Source of the DNA: Enterobacteriaceae endosymbiont of Donacia clavipes
GTDB taxonomy: Bacteria; Pseudomonadota; Gammaproteobacteria; Enterobacterales; Enterobacteriaceae
Direction of reading: 5' to 3'
DNA: 64,000 bases
NCBI RefSeq assembly: GCF_012570365.1
Contig: NZ_CP046208.1
Location: forward strand, 253,472-317,471
Part shown: piece by piece, positions 8,999 to 19,506 of the stretch
Numbering within the stretch: the stretch's first letter is position 1
Layout: the number at the start of each line of letters is the position of its first letter
Notes under the pieces: model-generated
What the model was told of the DNA's origin: nothing
The model's input: the letters and a program-made list of their open reading frames with translations, nothing else
The model's database searches: none
Position numbers and translations under genes: made by a program

Positions 8999-10012
8999 TT
9001 ATTTAATTTTTTTATTATTTATTACTGGAGGCCAATTTTTTAATCTCATTCCTAATGATAAACCTCTAGAGGCTAATATGTCTTTTATTTCTGTTAGAGA
9101 TTTTTTTCCTAAGTTAGGAGTTTTTAATAATTCTACTTCAGTACGTTGTACTAAATCTCCTATTAAATATATCATTTCTGTTTTTAGACAATTTGCAGAA
9201 CGAACAGTTAGCTCTAAATCATCAACTGAACGTAATAAAATAGGATCAAATTCTGGTTTTTCTTCTTTAATTTCTTTTTCTTGTTTTATATCATGTAAAT
9301 TTACAAATGATTCTAATTGTTCAGCTAAAATTGTAGCTGCTTCTCTAATTGCTTTTTCTGGATCTATTGTGCCATTAGTTTCCATTTCTATAATTAATTT
9401 ATCTAAATCTGTTCTTTGTTTGACTCTTGCTGCTTCTACATTATATTTTATTCTTTTAATAGGACTATATGATGCATCTAATAATAATCTACCTATTTTC
9501 GGATTATTTTTAATAATATTATTATTATTTATTCTTGTATGAGCAGCTACGTATCCTCTTCCTAATTCTATTTTAATTTTCATATTAATTGATGTATTTA
9601 CGTCAGTAATATGACAAATAATATGTTCTGGATTAATAATTTCTACTTCATTACCATGATCAATATCTGAAGCTTTTACTATATTAATTCCTGATTTATT
9701 TAAATTTAAAATAACTTTTTTTTTCTTATTTTCAATTTTTATAGCTAATTTTTTTAAATTTAATAATATTTCAATAATATCTTCTTGAATACCTTCTTTT
9801 ATACTATATTCATGTAATATTCCTTCTATTTCTACTTCCGTTACTGCATAACCAGAAAGTGAAGATAATAAAATACGTCTTAATGCATTTCCTAATGTGT
9901 GTCCAAAACCACGTTCTAAAGGTTCTAATGTTACTTGTATAGTAAAATCACTTATTTTTTTTATATTTACTAAACTAGGTTTTAAAAATTCTGTTACAGA
10001 ACCTTGTTCCAT
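8999..10012 (-). CDS. rpoA: DNA-directed RNA polymerase subunit alpha
   Basis: Assembles the RNA polymerase core and contacts promoter UP elements and activators. The N-terminal dimerisation domain carries [20 protein letters not shown]. An acidic/lysine-rich linker leads to the C-terminal domain with [14 protein letters not shown] (the Arg that binds UP-element DNA), [14 protein letters not shown] and GMRLKNWPP. Length is 337 against 329 in E. coli. The retained C-terminal domain implies that alpha-dependent promoter recognition is still possible. It lies between rpsD and rplQ as in the E. coli alpha operon. Confidence 0.98.
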   Translation of the reverse strand: MEQGSVTEFLKPSLVNIKKISDFTIQVTLEPLERGFGHTLGNALRRILLSSLSGYAVTEVEIEGILHEYSIKEGIQEDIIEILLNLKKLAIKIENKKKKVILNLNKSGINIVKASDIDHGNEVEIINPEHIICHITDVNTSINMKIKIELGRGYVAAHTRINNNNIIKNNPKIGRLLLDASYSPIKRIKYNVEAARVKQRTDLDKLIIEMETNGTIDPEKAIREAATILAEQLESFVNLHDIKQEKEIKEEKPEFDPILLRSVDDLELTVRSANCLKTEMIYLIGDLVQRTEVELLKTPNLGKKSLTEIKDILASRGLSLGMRLKNWPPVINNKKIK

Positions 10013-10038
10013 TTATAAACTCTCTTTATTTTAAAATG

Positions 10039-10659
10039 TTATTTTGAATATAACTCAATAATTAAATGTTCATTAATATCTGCAGGAAAATCAGAACGTT
10101 CCGGAATTTTTTTAAATACGCCTACCATTTTATTATGATCTACTTCTAACCAATTAGATTTTTCTCTTTGTTTATATAAATCAATTGATGCAATAATTCT
10201 TAATTGTTTTTTAGATTGTTCACATATTGATATTTTATCATTTAAAGATAATTGATAAGAAGCTATGTTCACAATACGATCATTAATTTTAATAGATTTA
10301 TGAGAAATTAATTGACGAGATTCTGCTCTTGTAACTCCAAAACCCATTCTGTAAACAATATTATCTAATCTTTTTTCCAACAAAAATAATAAATTAAATC
10401 CAGTATTTCCTTTTATACGTGATGCTTTTTTATAATAATTACGAAATTGACGTTCTAAAATACCATATAATCTACGTAATTTTTGTTTTTCTCTTAATTG
10501 AATACCATAATCAGATAATCTTGTTTTTTTAAAACCATGTTGTCCAGGAAATTGTTCTAATTTACATTTTGTATCAATAGCACGTACATTTGATTTTAAA
10601 AATAAATCTGTACCTTCTCTTCTACATAATTTTAATTTAGGTCCTAAATATTTAGCCAT
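10039..10659 (-). CDS. rpsD: 30S ribosomal protein S4
   Basis: Primary 16S rRNA-binding protein of the small-subunit body and, in E. coli, translational repressor of the alpha operon. The 206 residues equal the E. coli length. It opens with [20 protein letters not shown] and keeps the S4 RNA-binding domain [28 protein letters not shown] precedes the ATG. It lies between rpsK and rpoA. Confidence 0.98.
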   Translation of the reverse strand: MAKYLGPKLKLCRREGTDLFLKSNVRAIDTKCKLEQFPGQHGFKKTRLSDYGIQLREKQKLRRLYGILERQFRNYYKKASRIKGNTGFNLLFLLEKRLDNIVYRMGFGVTRAESRQLISHKSIKINDRIVNIASYQLSLNDKISICEQSKKQLRIIASIDLYKQREKSNWLEVDHNKMVGVFKKIPERSDFPADINEHLIIELYSK

Positions 10660-10711
10660 TATATTAATTTCCTTTAATATTCAAATTTAGTTATATTTTA
10701 AATAGTATTAT

Positions 10712-11101
10712 TTATACTCTTCTTTTTTTAGGAGGTCTACATCCATTATGTGGAATAGGAGTAATATCAGTAATATTTGTTATTTTAAAACCTGCATTAT
10801 TCAAAGCTCTAATAGTAGATTCTCTACCTGGTCCTGGACCTTTAACCATTACTTCTAAATTTTTAATTCCATAAATTCTTACAATTTCTGCACATTTTTC
10901 TGCTGCTACTTGAGCAGCAAATGGAGTAGATTTTCGAGATCCTCTAAATCCTGATCCTCCAGCTGTTGCACATCCTAAAGAATTACCTTGACGATCTGTA
11001 ATCGTAACAATAGTATTATTAAAAGAAGCGTGTATGTGAGCAATACCATCTATAATTTGTTTTTTTAAATTTTTTTTTAAATTTAAAGATTTTTTTTTCA
11101 T
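10712..11101 (-). CDS. rpsK: 30S ribosomal protein S11
   Basis: Platform protein of the small subunit that contacts 16S rRNA and the E-site mRNA. The 129 residues equal the E. coli length. Diagnostic stretches are [34 protein letters not shown] and the C-terminal [12 protein letters not shown]. The N-terminus is lysine-rich, a common drift in AT-biased genomes. It lies 25 bases after rpsM in the alpha operon. Confidence 0.98.
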   Translation of the reverse strand: MKKKSLNLKKNLKKQIIDGIAHIHASFNNTIVTITDRQGNSLGCATAGGSGFRGSRKSTPFAAQVAAEKCAEIVRIYGIKNLEVMVKGPGPGRESTIRALNNAGFKITNITDITPIPHNGCRPPKKRRV

Positions 11102-11126
11102 TATATATTTTACCTAAATTAAAATA

Positions 11127-11483
11127 TTATTTTTTAAAATGTTTACGTAATTTTTTTCTAGTTTGAGCATTTGTTTTAGTACGTTGTCCCCTAACAGGTA
11201 ATCCTTTTTTGTGACGTATACCACGGTAACAACCTAAATCAACTAATCTTTTAATGTTTAAATTAATATTTCTTCTTAAATCTCCTTCTATTATAAATTT
11301 AGATATAACATTTCGTAATAAATCTATTTTTTCTTTTTTAAGTCCATTAATTTTAGTATTTTGAGAAATATTAATTTTTTTACATATATAAGAAGCATGA
11401 GATGTACCTATACCATAAATGTATTTTAATGCTATTATTATACGTTTATTATCGGGAATATTAACTCCGGCTATACGAATCAT
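11127..11483 (-). CDS. rpsM: 30S ribosomal protein S13
   Basis: Head protein of the small subunit that contacts P-site tRNA and the L5 bridge. I chose the ATG at 11483, which gives 118 residues (the E. coli length), the family start [11 protein letters not shown] and a GGAG eight to nine bases upstream. A longer GTG-initiated frame from 11498 would use that ribosome site as codons and is unlikely. [20 protein letters not shown] and the basic C-terminal tail are intact. It is the first alpha-operon ribosomal gene after rpmJ. Confidence 0.97.
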   Translation of the reverse strand: MIRIAGVNIPDNKRIIIALKYIYGIGTSHASYICKKINISQNTKINGLKKEKIDLLRNVISKFIIEGDLRRNINLNIKRLVDLGCYRGIRHKKGLPVRGQRTKTNAQTRKKLRKHFKK

Positions 11484-11532
11484 TTTTAATTTCTCCACAT
11501 AATTTTAAAAGTTTATAATAAATAAAAATATA

Positions 11533-11649
11533 TTATCCTTGACGTTGTTTATGTTTAGGTTCAATATTACAAAATACATATATTTTTCTATTTCTACGAA
11601 TAATCTTACAATTACGACATAATTTTTTTACAGAAGCACGAACTTTCAT
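11533..11649 (-). CDS. rpmJ: 50S ribosomal protein L36 (38 residues)
   Basis: Smallest large-subunit protein, a zinc ribbon. The minus strand from 11649 reads [18 protein letters not shown] and ends in PKHKQRQG at a TAA at 11533. The four zinc ligands C11, C14, C27 and H33 are present, so this is the zinc-binding form. It lies between secY and rpsM as in E. coli, where it closes the spc operon. At 38 codons it is easily missed by length-filtered gene callers. Confidence 0.96.
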   Translation of the reverse strand: MKVRASVKKLCRNCKIIRRNRKIYVFCNIEPKHKQRQG

Positions 11650-11687
11650 CTTATTATATCTCCTAAAAAATAGATATTTAAATATTG

Positions 11688-13010
11688 TTATTTTAAGTTA
11701 ATTTTTTTAAGTATAGATTCATATTGATTAGACATAACTAACGTTTGAATTTGTGAAATAAAATCCATAATTACAACTACAACTATAAGTAATGATGTTC
11801 CACTAAAATAAAATGGTACATTTATTATGTTACGTAAAAATTCAGGAATTAAACAAATAAAAGTAATATATATACTTCCAGTAAGTGTTAATCGCATAAT
11901 TATTTTTTTTATATATTTAGATGTTTGTTTCCCTGGGCGAATACCAGGAATATAAGCACCTGATTTTTTTAAATTATCAGCAGTTTCTTTAGGATTAAAT
12001 ACTAAAATAGTATAAAAAAAACAAAAAAATATAATTGCTGATATATATAGTATAATATATATAGGTTGTCTTGGTTGTAAAGAAATAGAAATAATATGTA
12101 ACCAATTTAAACTAGTCATATTACTAAACCATGAAAATATAGTAGAAATAAATAATATAATACTAGAAGAAAAAATTGCAGGAATTACTCCAGACATATT
12201 AATTTTTAATGGTAAATGAATATTTTGTTGTGTATACATGTTTTTTTCATAATTTCTTCTTGCATATTGCACAATTATTTTTCTTTGACCTCCTTCTATA
12301 AAAACAATAAATAAAGTTATAAAAAATATTAAAAATAATAAAATTAAAATTGTAAAAAAATTTAGATCTCCTTGTTTTGTTTGTTGTATTATTTGTCCAA
12401 TAGCAGAAGGTAATCCAGCAATTATACCAATAACAATAATAATTGAAACTCCGTTTCCGATTCCTTTTTTTGTAATTTGTCTTCCTAACCACATTAAAAA
12501 TGTAGTACCAGTAATTAAACTAAAAATAGAAATCATAAAATAATAAATATCAGGATTTAAAACTAAATTTTTCATACTTGGTATATTTAATAACCCTGTA
12601 GTAATACCTATTGCTTGTATAATAGATAAAATTAATGTAGTATATTTAGTATATTTATTAATTTTTTTTCTTCCGGATTCTCCTTCTTTTTTTAAAGTAA
12701 TAAAAGTAGGATGAATAGATGTTAAAATTTGAATAATAATAGATGAAGAAATATAAGGCATAATTCCTAATGCAAAAATAGAAGCTCTACTGAGAGCACC
12801 ACCAGAAAACATGTTTAACATATCAAGTATAGTACCATGTTTCTTAATAATTAATGTATGTAAAAGACTAACATTAATACCTGGGATTGGTATAAATGAT
12901 CCTATACGATAAATAATTAGAGAACCTATTAAAAAAATTATTCTTTTTTTTAATTCTTTAAATCCATTTTTAGCGCTTTGAAAATTTAATTGGTTAAATG
13001 ACTTAATCAT
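11688..13010 (-). CDS. secY: Protein translocase channel subunit SecY
   Basis: Forms the membrane pore of the Sec machine. The 440 residues (E. coli 443) contain the expected ten hydrophobic segments. Diagnostic stretches are the N-terminal [26 protein letters not shown] (plug region), [14 protein letters not shown], and the cytoplasmic loop [21 protein letters not shown] that contacts SecA and the ribosome. The SecG partner is in this window. Its ribosome site, GAGGAA, is formed by the last codons of rplO, so the two are coupled (7 bases apart). Confidence 0.97.
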   Translation of the reverse strand: MIKSFNQLNFQSAKNGFKELKKRIIFLIGSLIIYRIGSFIPIPGINVSLLHTLIIKKHGTILDMLNMFSGGALSRASIFALGIMPYISSSIIIQILTSIHPTFITLKKEGESGRKKINKYTKYTTLILSIIQAIGITTGLLNIPSMKNLVLNPDIYYFMISIFSLITGTTFLMWLGRQITKKGIGNGVSIIIVIGIIAGLPSAIGQIIQQTKQGDLNFFTILILLFLIFFITLFIVFIEGGQRKIIVQYARRNYEKNMYTQQNIHLPLKINMSGVIPAIFSSSIILFISTIFSWFSNMTSLNWLHIISISLQPRQPIYIILYISAIIFFCFFYTILVFNPKETADNLKKSGAYIPGIRPGKQTSKYIKKIIMRLTLTGSIYITFICLIPEFLRNIINVPFYFSGTSLLIVVVVIMDFISQIQTLVMSNQYESILKKINLK

Positions 13011-13017
13011 TTATTAT

Positions 13018-13446
13018 TTATTCCTCAATTATACCGCCTAATTTTTTAATAATAATTTTAACACTTTTTGTACAATGTAACTTAATTATTTTTTTTGATG
13101 AATTTATATTTCCCGTATTAATAATTTTTACATATTTAATTTTTTTATTTATTATTTTAGTTAATTTTAAAATATTTAAATCTATGTAATCACCATTTAT
13201 TTTTGATAAATCACTTAATCTAATTTCTTTAAAATAATTTTTTTTTCGTGATTTAAATCCAAATTTAGGTAATCTTCGATATAAAGGCATTTGTCCTCCT
13301 TCAAATGATCTATTAAGATTATAACCAGATCGAGATTTTTGTCCTTTATGACCTCTACCACAAGTTTTTCCTTTACCAGAACTACTTCCACGCCCTAATC
13401 TTTTTTTATTATTTTTTATTTTAAAAAATAAAGTATTTAAATACAT
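13018..13446 (-). CDS. rplO: 50S ribosomal protein L15
   Basis: Late-assembly large-subunit protein with a long basic N-terminal extension. The 142 residues (E. coli 144) contain [20 protein letters not shown] and [17 protein letters not shown]. The middle is Lys/Ile/Asn-rich. Only one base separates its ATG from the rpmD stop, and it ends 7 bases before secY. Confidence 0.97.
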   Translation of the reverse strand: MYLNTLFFKIKNNKKRLGRGSSSGKGKTCGRGHKGQKSRSGYNLNRSFEGGQMPLYRRLPKFGFKSRKKNYFKEIRLSDLSKINGDYIDLNILKLTKIINKKIKYVKIINTGNINSSKKIIKLHCTKSVKIIIKKLGGIIEE

Positions 13447-13447
13447 A

Positions 13448-13627
13448 TTAATTATTAACCTTTATCATATAAGATATTTTTTTTATCATTCCTAAAATAC
13501 TAGGTGTATTTTTTTTTATAACAGTATGTCCAATATGTTTTAATCCTAAACTAATTAAAATCAATTTATGTTTAGGTAATCTACCTATAGAACTTTTAAT
13601 TTGTGTAATTCTAACATTTTTTAACAC
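13448..13627 (-). CDS. rpmD: 50S ribosomal protein L30 (GTG start inside rpsE)
   Basis: Small large-subunit protein. The minus strand gives [40 protein letters not shown] and a C-terminal MIKVNN, aligned along its whole length with E. coli L30. No ATG exists in frame at the right place. A GTG at 13627 preceded by AAGGA gives 59 residues, exactly the E. coli length. That start lies within rpsE, so the genes overlap by 17 bases. I am sure of the gene and moderately sure of the start codon. Confidence 0.93.
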   Translation of the reverse strand: MLKNVRITQIKSSIGRLPKHKLILISLGLKHIGHTVIKKNTPSILGMIKKISYMIKVNN

Positions 13628-14141
13628 TTCTCATATTCCTTTTTATTTCTTCTATAGTTTTATTTCTTTTTGCCGCAATCATTCTTAATGATCGTAGATT
13701 AGATAATCCTTCAATAGTTGCTCTAACAACATTTATTGGATTTGTTGAACCATATGATTTTGCTAAAATATTATAAATTCCTGCAACTTCTAATACAGCT
13801 CTCATTGCCCCTCCGGCAATAATACCAGTACCTTCATAAGCTGGTTGCATAAATACAAATGAACCAGTATGGTATCCATAAATTGGATATTGTACTGTAT
13901 TATTTTTAATAATAATATTAATCATATTCTTTTTAGCTTTTTCCATAGCTTTTTGTATTGCACTAGGTACTTCTTTGGATTTTCCATAACCAAAACCAAT
14001 TTTTCCTTTTCCATTACCTACTACAGTTAAAGCTGTAAAAGAAAAAACACGTCCTCCTTTTACAGTTTTAGATACTCTATTAACAGTAATTAATTTTTCT
14101 TTTAATTCATTATTTTGATTTTTATTATTATAAATGTTCAT
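13611..14141 (-). CDS. rpsE: 30S ribosomal protein S5
   Basis: Small-subunit protein at the mRNA entry channel that affects decoding accuracy. The 176 residues contain the dsRNA-binding-like domain ([39 protein letters not shown]) and the C-terminal [19 protein letters not shown] and [20 protein letters not shown]. Compared with E. coli the C-terminus is several residues longer ([13 protein letters not shown]), and this extension is what overlaps the rpmD start. Confidence 0.97.
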   Translation of the reverse strand: MNIYNNKNQNNELKEKLITVNRVSKTVKGGRVFSFTALTVVGNGKGKIGFGYGKSKEVPSAIQKAMEKAKKNMINIIIKNNTVQYPIYGYHTGSFVFMQPAYEGTGIIAGGAMRAVLEVAGIYNILAKSYGSTNPINVVRATIEGLSNLRSLRMIAAKRNKTIEEIKRNMRSVKKC

Positions 14142-14162
14142 AATTTTTTTTTAATATTGATG

Positions 14163-14516
14163 TTAAAATTTTAAACCTGAACAACGAGCTGCTTTAGCTA
14201 ATTCTTTAATACGTCCATGATATTTAAATCCTGAACGATCAAAAGATACATTTAAAATACCTTTTTTAATAGATCTATTAGCTATTTTATTTCCTATTAA
14301 AATAGCAGCTTTTATATTTCCGGTATATTTTAATATTTTTTTTATTTTTGATTCTAAAGTTGATGCTGTTACTAAAATCTTATTATTTTTTGAAATTACT
14401 TGTGCATATATATGACGAGAAGTACGATGTATTAATAAACGTGTTATTTTAAATTTTTGTAAATTTTTACGAAATTTAATAATTCTCCGTATACGAGTAA
14501 TTTTTTTATTATTCAT
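14163..14516 (-). CDS. rplR: 50S ribosomal protein L18
   Basis: 5S rRNA-binding protein of the central protuberance, working with L5. The 117 residues equal the E. coli length, with [16 protein letters not shown] near the N-terminus and the C-terminal [20 protein letters not shown]. It lies between rplF and rpsE in the spc operon. Confidence 0.97.
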   Translation of the reverse strand: MNNKKITRIRRIIKFRKNLQKFKITRLLIHRTSRHIYAQVISKNNKILVTASTLESKIKKILKYTGNIKAAILIGNKIANRSIKKGILNVSFDRSGFKYHGRIKELAKAARCSGLKF

Positions 14517-14548
14517 GATATTAATTTTAAATAACCTTATTTTATATC

Positions 14549-15082
14549 TTATTTTTTTTTAGTTTCTTTTATTTTTATTTTTTCGTCACTATATCTAATT
14601 CCTTTTCCTTTATATGGTTCAGGAGGACGATAAGATCTTATATTTGCTGCAACTTGTCCTAATAATTGTTTATCTAATCCTTTTAATATTATTTCATTTT
14701 GATTTAAACATTCTCCTACAATACTTTTAGGTAAAGTATAAGATATTAAATGTGAAAATCCTAATGATAAATCTAATTTATTATTTTTAATTGAAATTTT
14801 ATAACCTACTCCAAATAATATTAATTTTTTTGTAAATCCCTTTGTTACTCCAATAATCATAGAATTAATAATAGAACGAGTAGTACCCGCTTGTGCCCAT
14901 CCATTTTTACATTCAAATATTGGTTTAAATAATAATTGATTTTTTTCAAAAAATATTTTTACTTTTTTACTAAAAGTATTTTTTAATATTCCATTTTTAC
15001 CTTCAACACTTATATTTTGTTTTTTTATAAAAATTTTTACATTACTAGGAATAATAATTAATTTTTTAGCTATTCTAGACAT
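14549..15082 (-). CDS. rplF: 50S ribosomal protein L6
   Basis: Large-subunit protein near the factor-binding site, built of two repeated domains. The 177 residues equal the E. coli length. It starts [17 protein letters not shown] and ends with the C-terminal signature [20 protein letters not shown]. It lies between rpsH and rplR. Confidence 0.97.
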   Translation of the reverse strand: MSRIAKKLIIIPSNVKIFIKKQNISVEGKNGILKNTFSKKVKIFFEKNQLLFKPIFECKNGWAQAGTTRSIINSMIIGVTKGFTKKLILFGVGYKISIKNNKLDLSLGFSHLISYTLPKSIVGECLNQNEIILKGLDKQLLGQVAANIRSYRPPEPYKGKGIRYSDEKIKIKETKKK

Positions 15083-15100
15083 TATTGTATATACCTTTTT

Positions 15101-15493
15101 TTAGGATACATAACATATTATTTCACCACCTATTCCATAAAGACGTGCTGTATAATCAGTCATTATTCCTTTAGATGTAGATATAATAGCAATACCTAAA
15201 CCTGCCATTACTTTAGGTAAAAAAATTTTTTTTTTATAAATTCTCAATCCTGGACGACTAACACAATGTATTTTTTCTATTACTCCTTTTCCTTTAAAAT
15301 ATTTTAAATTTATTTCTAATTTTAAATTTTTATTTTTTATTAAATTAAAATTTTTTATATATCCTTCAATTTTTAAAATATTTGCAATAGATTTTTTTAT
15401 TTTTGAATATTGCATAATTATTTTAGATTTATGCGAAAATTGCCCATTACGAATGCGCGTTAACATATCTGCAATTGGTGATTGTATACTCAT
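15101..15493 (-). CDS. rpsH: 30S ribosomal protein S8
   Basis: Central-domain 16S rRNA-binding protein and, in E. coli, translational repressor of the spc operon. The 130 residues equal the E. coli length, from [18 protein letters not shown] to the C-terminal [16 protein letters not shown], with [20 protein letters not shown] in between. Whether the S8 autoregulatory site survives cannot be told by eye. Confidence 0.97.
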   Translation of the reverse strand: MSIQSPIADMLTRIRNGQFSHKSKIIMQYSKIKKSIANILKIEGYIKNFNLIKNKNLKLEINLKYFKGKGVIEKIHCVSRPGLRIYKKKIFLPKVMAGLGIAIISTSKGIMTDYTARLYGIGGEIICYVS

Positions 15494-15527
15494 ATTAATA
15501 TTTTATCCTATATTATTTTATAATAAA

Positions 15528-15833
15528 TTACCAACTAGCTTTCTTTAATCCAGGAATATCTCCCCTCATTGCTGCTTCTCTAAATTTAATTCTACTTAAA
15601 CCAAATTTTCTTAAAAAAGCATGTGGTCTACCAGTTAATTTACATCTGTTTCTTTGTCTAGAAATACTAGAATCTCGCGGTAAAGATTGTAATTTGAAAA
15701 CAGCATCCCAACGAGACTTGTCTGATGTATTAATGTTAGAAATAATTTTTTTTAATTTTTTTCTTTTTAAAAAAAATTTCTTTCCTAATTTAATACGTTT
15801 TAATTCACGTACTTTAACTGATTCTTTAGTCAT
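15528..15833 (-). CDS. rpsN: 30S ribosomal protein S14 (zinc-independent form)
   Basis: Small-subunit head protein. The 101 residues are the long form without zinc cysteines, typical of gammaproteobacteria: only one Cys is present. The C-terminal block runs from [20 protein letters not shown] through [20 protein letters not shown] to IPGLKKASW. It lies between rplE and rpsH. Confidence 0.97.
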   Translation of the reverse strand: MTKESVKVRELKRIKLGKKFFLKRKKLKKIISNINTSDKSRWDAVFKLQSLPRDSSISRQRNRCKLTGRPHAFLRKFGLSRIKFREAAMRGDIPGLKKASW

Positions 15834-15847
15834 TTTATTTACCTTAT

Positions 15848-16387
15848 TTATGTACGAAATGGAAAGTTAAATTCTTTAAATAAAGCATAACTTTCTTGAA
15901 TTGATATTTTATTAGTTGTTATTGCAATATCTAAACCCCGAATATGATCTATTTTATCAAAATTAATTTCTGGAAAAATTATTTGTTCTTTTACACCTAT
16001 ATTATAATTACCATTCTTATCAAAAGATTTTTTAGATAAACCTCTAAAATCTCTAATTCTTGGGATTACTATCCATAATAAACGTTCAAAAAAATTCCAC
16101 ATTCTTTTTTTTCTTAAAGTTACTTTACATCCAATAGGATATCCTTTTCTTATTTTAAAACCAGATATGGATTTATGTGACTTAGTTATTATAGGTTTTT
16201 GTCCACTAATAACTGTTAGATCATTAATAGCATTATCTAAATGTTTTTTATCTAAAATAACTTTACCTACTCCCATATTTAAAGTAATTTTTTTTATACA
16301 AGGAACCTGCATAATAGAATTATATTTAAAATCTAATATTAATTTTTTTACTATTTTATTTTTATAATAATTATATAATTTTGACAT
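15848..16387 (-). CDS. rplE: 50S ribosomal protein L5
   Basis: Binds 5S rRNA and contacts P-site tRNA. The 179 residues equal the E. coli length. Recognisable are [12 protein letters not shown] near residue 33, the [20 protein letters not shown] loop, [14 protein letters not shown], and the C-terminal [10 protein letters not shown] and [11 protein letters not shown]. Confidence 0.97.
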   Translation of the reverse strand: MSKLYNYYKNKIVKKLILDFKYNSIMQVPCIKKITLNMGVGKVILDKKHLDNAINDLTVISGQKPIITKSHKSISGFKIRKGYPIGCKVTLRKKRMWNFFERLLWIVIPRIRDFRGLSKKSFDKNGNYNIGVKEQIIFPEINFDKIDHIRGLDIAITTNKISIQESYALFKEFNFPFRT

Positions 16388-16405
16388 ATAATAACAATCT
16401 CTGAT

Positions 16406-16720
16406 TTATTCAATATATTTATTATTTGATTTAAAAATTCTTTTTTTTACTCCTTGAGTATATCGAATACCAATTCGATCAGCTTTTTCTGTTTCTTTAT
16501 TAAAAATAGCAATATTAGAAATATGAATAGCTGCTTCTTTTTCGATAATTCCTCCTGTATGTGATCTTGTTGGATTAGGTTTACTATGTTTTTTAATGAT
16601 ATTAATACCTTCTACTATTACTAATTTTTTTTTTATAAAAGATTTTATTTTTCCTTTTTTACCTTTATCTTTTCCTGTTAATATAATTACTAAATCATTA
16701 TAACGTAATTTACGTATCAT
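16406..16720 (-). CDS. rplX: 50S ribosomal protein L24
   Basis: Early-assembly large-subunit protein located at the tunnel exit. The 104 residues equal the E. coli length, with the KOW motif in LTGKDKGKKGKIKSF followed by VEGINIIKKHSKPNP and IHISNIAIFN. It lies between rplN and rplE, 18 bases from each. Confidence 0.97.
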   Translation of the reverse strand: MIRKLRYNDLVIILTGKDKGKKGKIKSFIKKKLVIVEGINIIKKHSKPNPTRSHTGGIIEKEAAIHISNIAIFNKETEKADRIGIRYTQGVKKRIFKSNNKYIE

Positions 16721-16738
16721 AAACTTATATCTCTTTAT

Positions 16739-17110
16739 TTAAATTACTTCGGGAGCTAATGAAATAATTTTCATAAATTTTTCATTTCTTAACTCTCTAG
16801 TAATAGGACCAAAAATTCTTGTTCCAATTAATTGTTCATTACTATCATTTAGTAAAACACATGAATTATTATCAAAACGAATTAAAGAACCATCAATACG
16901 TCGTATACCTTTTTTAGTTCTTACTATTACTGCTTTTAATACATCTCCTTTTTTTACTTTTCCTCTAGGAATAGCATCTTTTATAGTAATTTTAATTATA
17001 TCACCAATATTTGCATAACGACGACGAGTTCCTCCTAATACTTTAATACACATTACACTACGAGCTCCGGAATTATCTGCAACATTTAATATTGTATGTT
17101 CTTGTATCAT
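16739..17110 (-). CDS. rplN: 50S ribosomal protein L14 (first gene of spc block)
   Basis: Large-subunit protein at the subunit interface (bridge B8). The 123 residues equal the E. coli length, starting [20 protein letters not shown] and ending with [20 protein letters not shown]. In E. coli rplN opens the spc operon; here it is likewise preceded by an unusually wide gap of 111 bases after rpsQ, consistent with a promoter. Confidence 0.98.
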   Translation of the reverse strand: MIQEHTILNVADNSGARSVMCIKVLGGTRRRYANIGDIIKITIKDAIPRGKVKKGDVLKAVIVRTKKGIRRIDGSLIRFDNNSCVLLNDSNEQLIGTRIFGPITRELRNEKFMKIISLAPEVI

Positions 17111-17122
17111 AATGATTATCTT

Positions 17123-17150
17123 TATATATAAATTGATATAATAGTGAAAA
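17123..17150 (-). promoter_or_regulatory. Candidate spc-operon promoter upstream of rplN
   Basis: The 111-base rpsQ-rplN gap is the largest inside the ribosomal block and sits at the E. coli S10/spc operon boundary. On the minus strand TTTTCA (17145-17150) and TATATA (17123-17128) are 16 bases apart. An 11-bp AT-only inverted repeat at 17149-17172 lies just upstream. In this base composition such hexamers arise by chance, so the support comes mainly from position. Confidence 0.3.
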
Positions 17151-17221
17151 TAATTTTATTTATAAAATTATTATTACATAAATTTTATTATTTATTATTA
17201 ATTAATTAAAGGATTATATGA

Positions 17222-17476
17222 TTAAATTATTGATTTTTTTATGATGTTAACTAAAATCCAAGATTTAGTTTTTGATAATGGACGACATTCTTTAATTTCA
17301 ACAATATCTCCAATATTACATATATTTTTTTCATCATGTACATGTAATTTTGTAGTACGATTAATAAATTTACCATAAATTGGATGTTTTATTAATCTTG
17401 TAATATTTACTACAACTGATTTTTGCATTTTATTACTTTTGACCTTTCCTTTTAAAGTTTTTATTTTTTTTTTCAT
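17222..17476 (-). CDS. rpsQ: 30S ribosomal protein S17 (last gene of S10 block)
   Basis: Primary 16S rRNA-binding OB-fold protein. The 84 residues equal the E. coli length. The N-terminus is [20 protein letters not shown], followed by [19 protein letters not shown] and [10 protein letters not shown]. It ends the S10-operon gene set; 7 bases separate it from rpmC upstream. Confidence 0.97.
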   Translation of the reverse strand: MKKKIKTLKGKVKSNKMQKSVVVNITRLIKHPIYGKFINRTTKLHVHDEKNICNIGDIVEIKECRPLSKTKSWILVNIIKKSII

Positions 17477-17483
17477 AATATTA

Positions 17484-17681
17484 TTATAACCTTTTCATTT
17501 TTCTTTGTAATAAAACTGTCTTTATTCTTGCGATATTTTTTCTTGATTTTTTTAATAAATGATTTTGTTTTAAATTTCCTGAATTTAATTGTATTTTTAA
17601 ATTAAATTGTTCTCTTGCTAAACTTAATAATTCATTTTTTAATTCTTTATTATTTTTTTTTAAAATTTCATTCATTTTCAT
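17484..17681 (-). CDS. rpmC: 50S ribosomal protein L29
   Basis: Large-subunit protein at the tunnel exit, part of the trigger factor/SRP docking area with L23. The 65 residues form two helices with [20 protein letters not shown] and an ARIKTVL-type C-terminal segment. An in-frame ATG two codons downstream could also be the start (63 residues, the E. coli length). Confidence 0.95.
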   Translation of the reverse strand: MKMNEILKKNNKELKNELLSLAREQFNLKIQLNSGNLKQNHLLKKSRKNIARIKTVLLQRKMKRL

Positions 17682-17688
17682 ATATTTT

Positions 17689-18090
17689 TTATTTCTTTAA
17701 AAAAATTGTTTGAACAGGTAATTTTGCAGAACCTAACTTAAATGCTTTACGAGCTATAATTTCTGATACTCCATCAATTTCATATAACATTCTACCAGGT
17801 TGAACTAAAGCTACCCAATATTCTACGTTTCCCTTTCCTTTACCCATTCTAACTTCTAGAGGTTTTTCTGTTATAGGTTTATCTGGGAAAATTCTTATCC
17901 ATATTTTACCTTGTCTTTTAATTGCATGACTTATAGCTCTTCTTGCTGATTCAATTTGTTTTGAAGTAATTCTTCCTCTATTTATTGCTTTTAATCCATA
18001 AGTTCCAAAATTAATATTCATTCCTATAATAATACCTCTATTTCTTCCTTTTTGCATTTTTCTATATTTAGTACGTTTTGGTTGTAACAT
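17689..18090 (-). CDS. rplP: 50S ribosomal protein L16
   Basis: Large-subunit protein that organises the A-site tRNA region. The 133 residues (E. coli 136) run from [20 protein letters not shown] through [20 protein letters not shown] and [20 protein letters not shown]. The C-terminus is about three residues shorter than usual. It lies between rpsC and rpmC. Confidence 0.97.
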   Translation of the reverse strand: MLQPKRTKYRKMQKGRNRGIIIGMNINFGTYGLKAINRGRITSKQIESARRAISHAIKRQGKIWIRIFPDKPITEKPLEVRMGKGKGNVEYWVALVQPGRMLYEIDGVSEIIARKAFKLGSAKLPVQTIFLKK

Positions 18091-18107
18091 TATATAAAAA
18101 CCTCTTT

Positions 18108-18815
18108 TTACTTACGTCTTTTTTTATGTTGCATCCTATAAGAATTTATAATAGGTTTTGTAAAAATTGATGTTTCTTTTAAAGAATTTTTTAATATTTC
18201 TCCTCTAAAAATCCAAACTTTAACACCTATTATTCCATAAGTAGTATTTGCTTCTGATATACTAAAATCTATATCTGCTCTTAAAGTATGTAAAGGAACT
18301 CTTCCTTCTCTATACCATTCTGTTCTTGCAATTTCAGTACCTCCTAAACGGCCACTAACTTCTACTTTAACTCCTTTAGCTCCTAATCTCATTGCATTTT
18401 GTACTGCTCTTTTCATTGCTCTTCTAAACATTACTCTTTTTTCTAATTGTGAAGATATAATATTAGCAATTAATTTAGCTTCTAATTCAGGTTTTCTTAT
18501 TTCTGTTATATTAATTTGTGCTGGTACTCCTGTAATTTTAGATACAATTTTTCTAAGTTTTTCAACATCTTCTCCTTTTTTACCAATAACTATACCAGGA
18601 CGTGCTGTATAAATATTAATTCTAATACTTTTAGATGGTCTTTCTATTATAATTTTTGATACAGAAGCTTTTATTAATTTTTTATTTAAAAATTGTCTAA
18701 CTTTAAAATCACTATATAAATAATTAGCATAATCTTTTGTATTCGCAAACCAAATAGAATTCCATATTTTTACAATACCTAATCTTAATCCATTCGGATG
18801 TGTTTTTTGACCCAT
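18108..18815 (-). CDS. rpsC: 30S ribosomal protein S3
   Basis: Small-subunit head protein lining the mRNA entry channel, with helicase-like function together with S4 and S5. The 235 residues (E. coli 233) contain the KH domain ([20 protein letters not shown]) and the C-terminal domain [26 protein letters not shown] precedes the ATG. Confidence 0.98.
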   Translation of the reverse strand: MGQKTHPNGLRLGIVKIWNSIWFANTKDYANYLYSDFKVRQFLNKKLIKASVSKIIIERPSKSIRINIYTARPGIVIGKKGEDVEKLRKIVSKITGVPAQINITEIRKPELEAKLIANIISSQLEKRVMFRRAMKRAVQNAMRLGAKGVKVEVSGRLGGTEIARTEWYREGRVPLHTLRADIDFSISEANTTYGIIGVKVWIFRGEILKNSLKETSIFTKPIINSYRMQHKKRRK

Positions 18816-18830
18816 TAATATTTTCTCCGA

Positions 18831-19166
18831 TTATATATTATCAGATAATATAATAGTAATATGACTTGTGTATTTTAAAATTCGATCTGAACGTCCTTTT
18901 GCACGTGGCATAATACGTTTCATATTAGTTCCTAAATCTATAAATATTTTTAACACAATTAAATTATCAATATCTAAACCATAATTATGTTCAGCATTGG
19001 CTATAGCTGAATCTAATACTTTTTTAATTAAAAAAGCAGATTTTTTATTAGAAAAATTTAAAATATCTAAAGCTTTAGATATTTTTTCTCCTCTAATTAA
19101 ATTAGCTATTAATCTTAATTTTTGTGCAGAAGAATGTGCATATTTATGTTTTGCTAAAATTTCCAT
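18831..19166 (-). CDS. rplV: 50S ribosomal protein L22
   Basis: Large-subunit protein whose beta-hairpin lines the peptide tunnel. The 111 residues (E. coli 110) include [36 protein letters not shown] and the hairpin tip around [16 protein letters not shown] strong AAGGAG lies just before the ATG. Confidence 0.97.
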   Translation of the reverse strand: MEILAKHKYAHSSAQKLRLIANLIRGEKISKALDILNFSNKKSAFLIKKVLDSAIANAEHNYGLDIDNLIVLKIFIDLGTNMKRIMPRAKGRSDRILKYTSHITIILSDNI

Positions 19167-19207
19167 TTTTCTCCTTAATAAAGTAAATATTTATTTGTAA
19201 TTAATAC

Positions 19208-19495
19208 TTACTTTTTTAAATTTTTTTTTATTTTTTTATCAGCAGTATGCCCTCTGTATGTACGTGTTGGTGAAAATTCACCTAATTTATGACCAACCAT
19301 TTCGTCAGAAATATATACTGGAATATGTTGTCTACCGTTATGTACAGCAATAATTAGTCCTATCATATTTGGAAATATAGTAGAACGTCTAGACCAAGTA
19401 CGTAATGGTTTTTTATCTTTATTTTTTATTGCTTTTTCAACTTTTTTTAATAAATGTTGATCAATAAAAGGACCTTTTTTTAAAGAACGAGGCAT
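19208..19495 (-). CDS. rpsS: 30S ribosomal protein S19
   Basis: Small-subunit head protein forming a complex with S13. The 95 residues (E. coli 92) start [20 protein letters not shown] and contain [20 protein letters not shown] and [26 protein letters not shown] precedes the ATG. Confidence 0.97.
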   Translation of the reverse strand: MPRSLKKGPFIDQHLLKKVEKAIKNKDKKPLRTWSRRSTIFPNMIGLIIAVHNGRQHIPVYISDEMVGHKLGEFSPTRTYRGHTADKKIKKNLKK

Positions 19496-19506
19496 ATGGT
19501 TATCCT

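Noticed and set aside
8958-9542. 194-codon open frame on the plus strand
   Set aside because: Antisense shadow of rpoA, whose product is unmistakable.
11484-11498. Longer GTG start for rpsM
   Set aside because: The extra codons contain the ribosome-binding site, and the downstream ATG gives the family length.
12247-12492. 81-codon open frame inside secY
   Set aside because: Same-strand out-of-frame shadow of secY with a low-complexity Asn/Lys/Tyr product.
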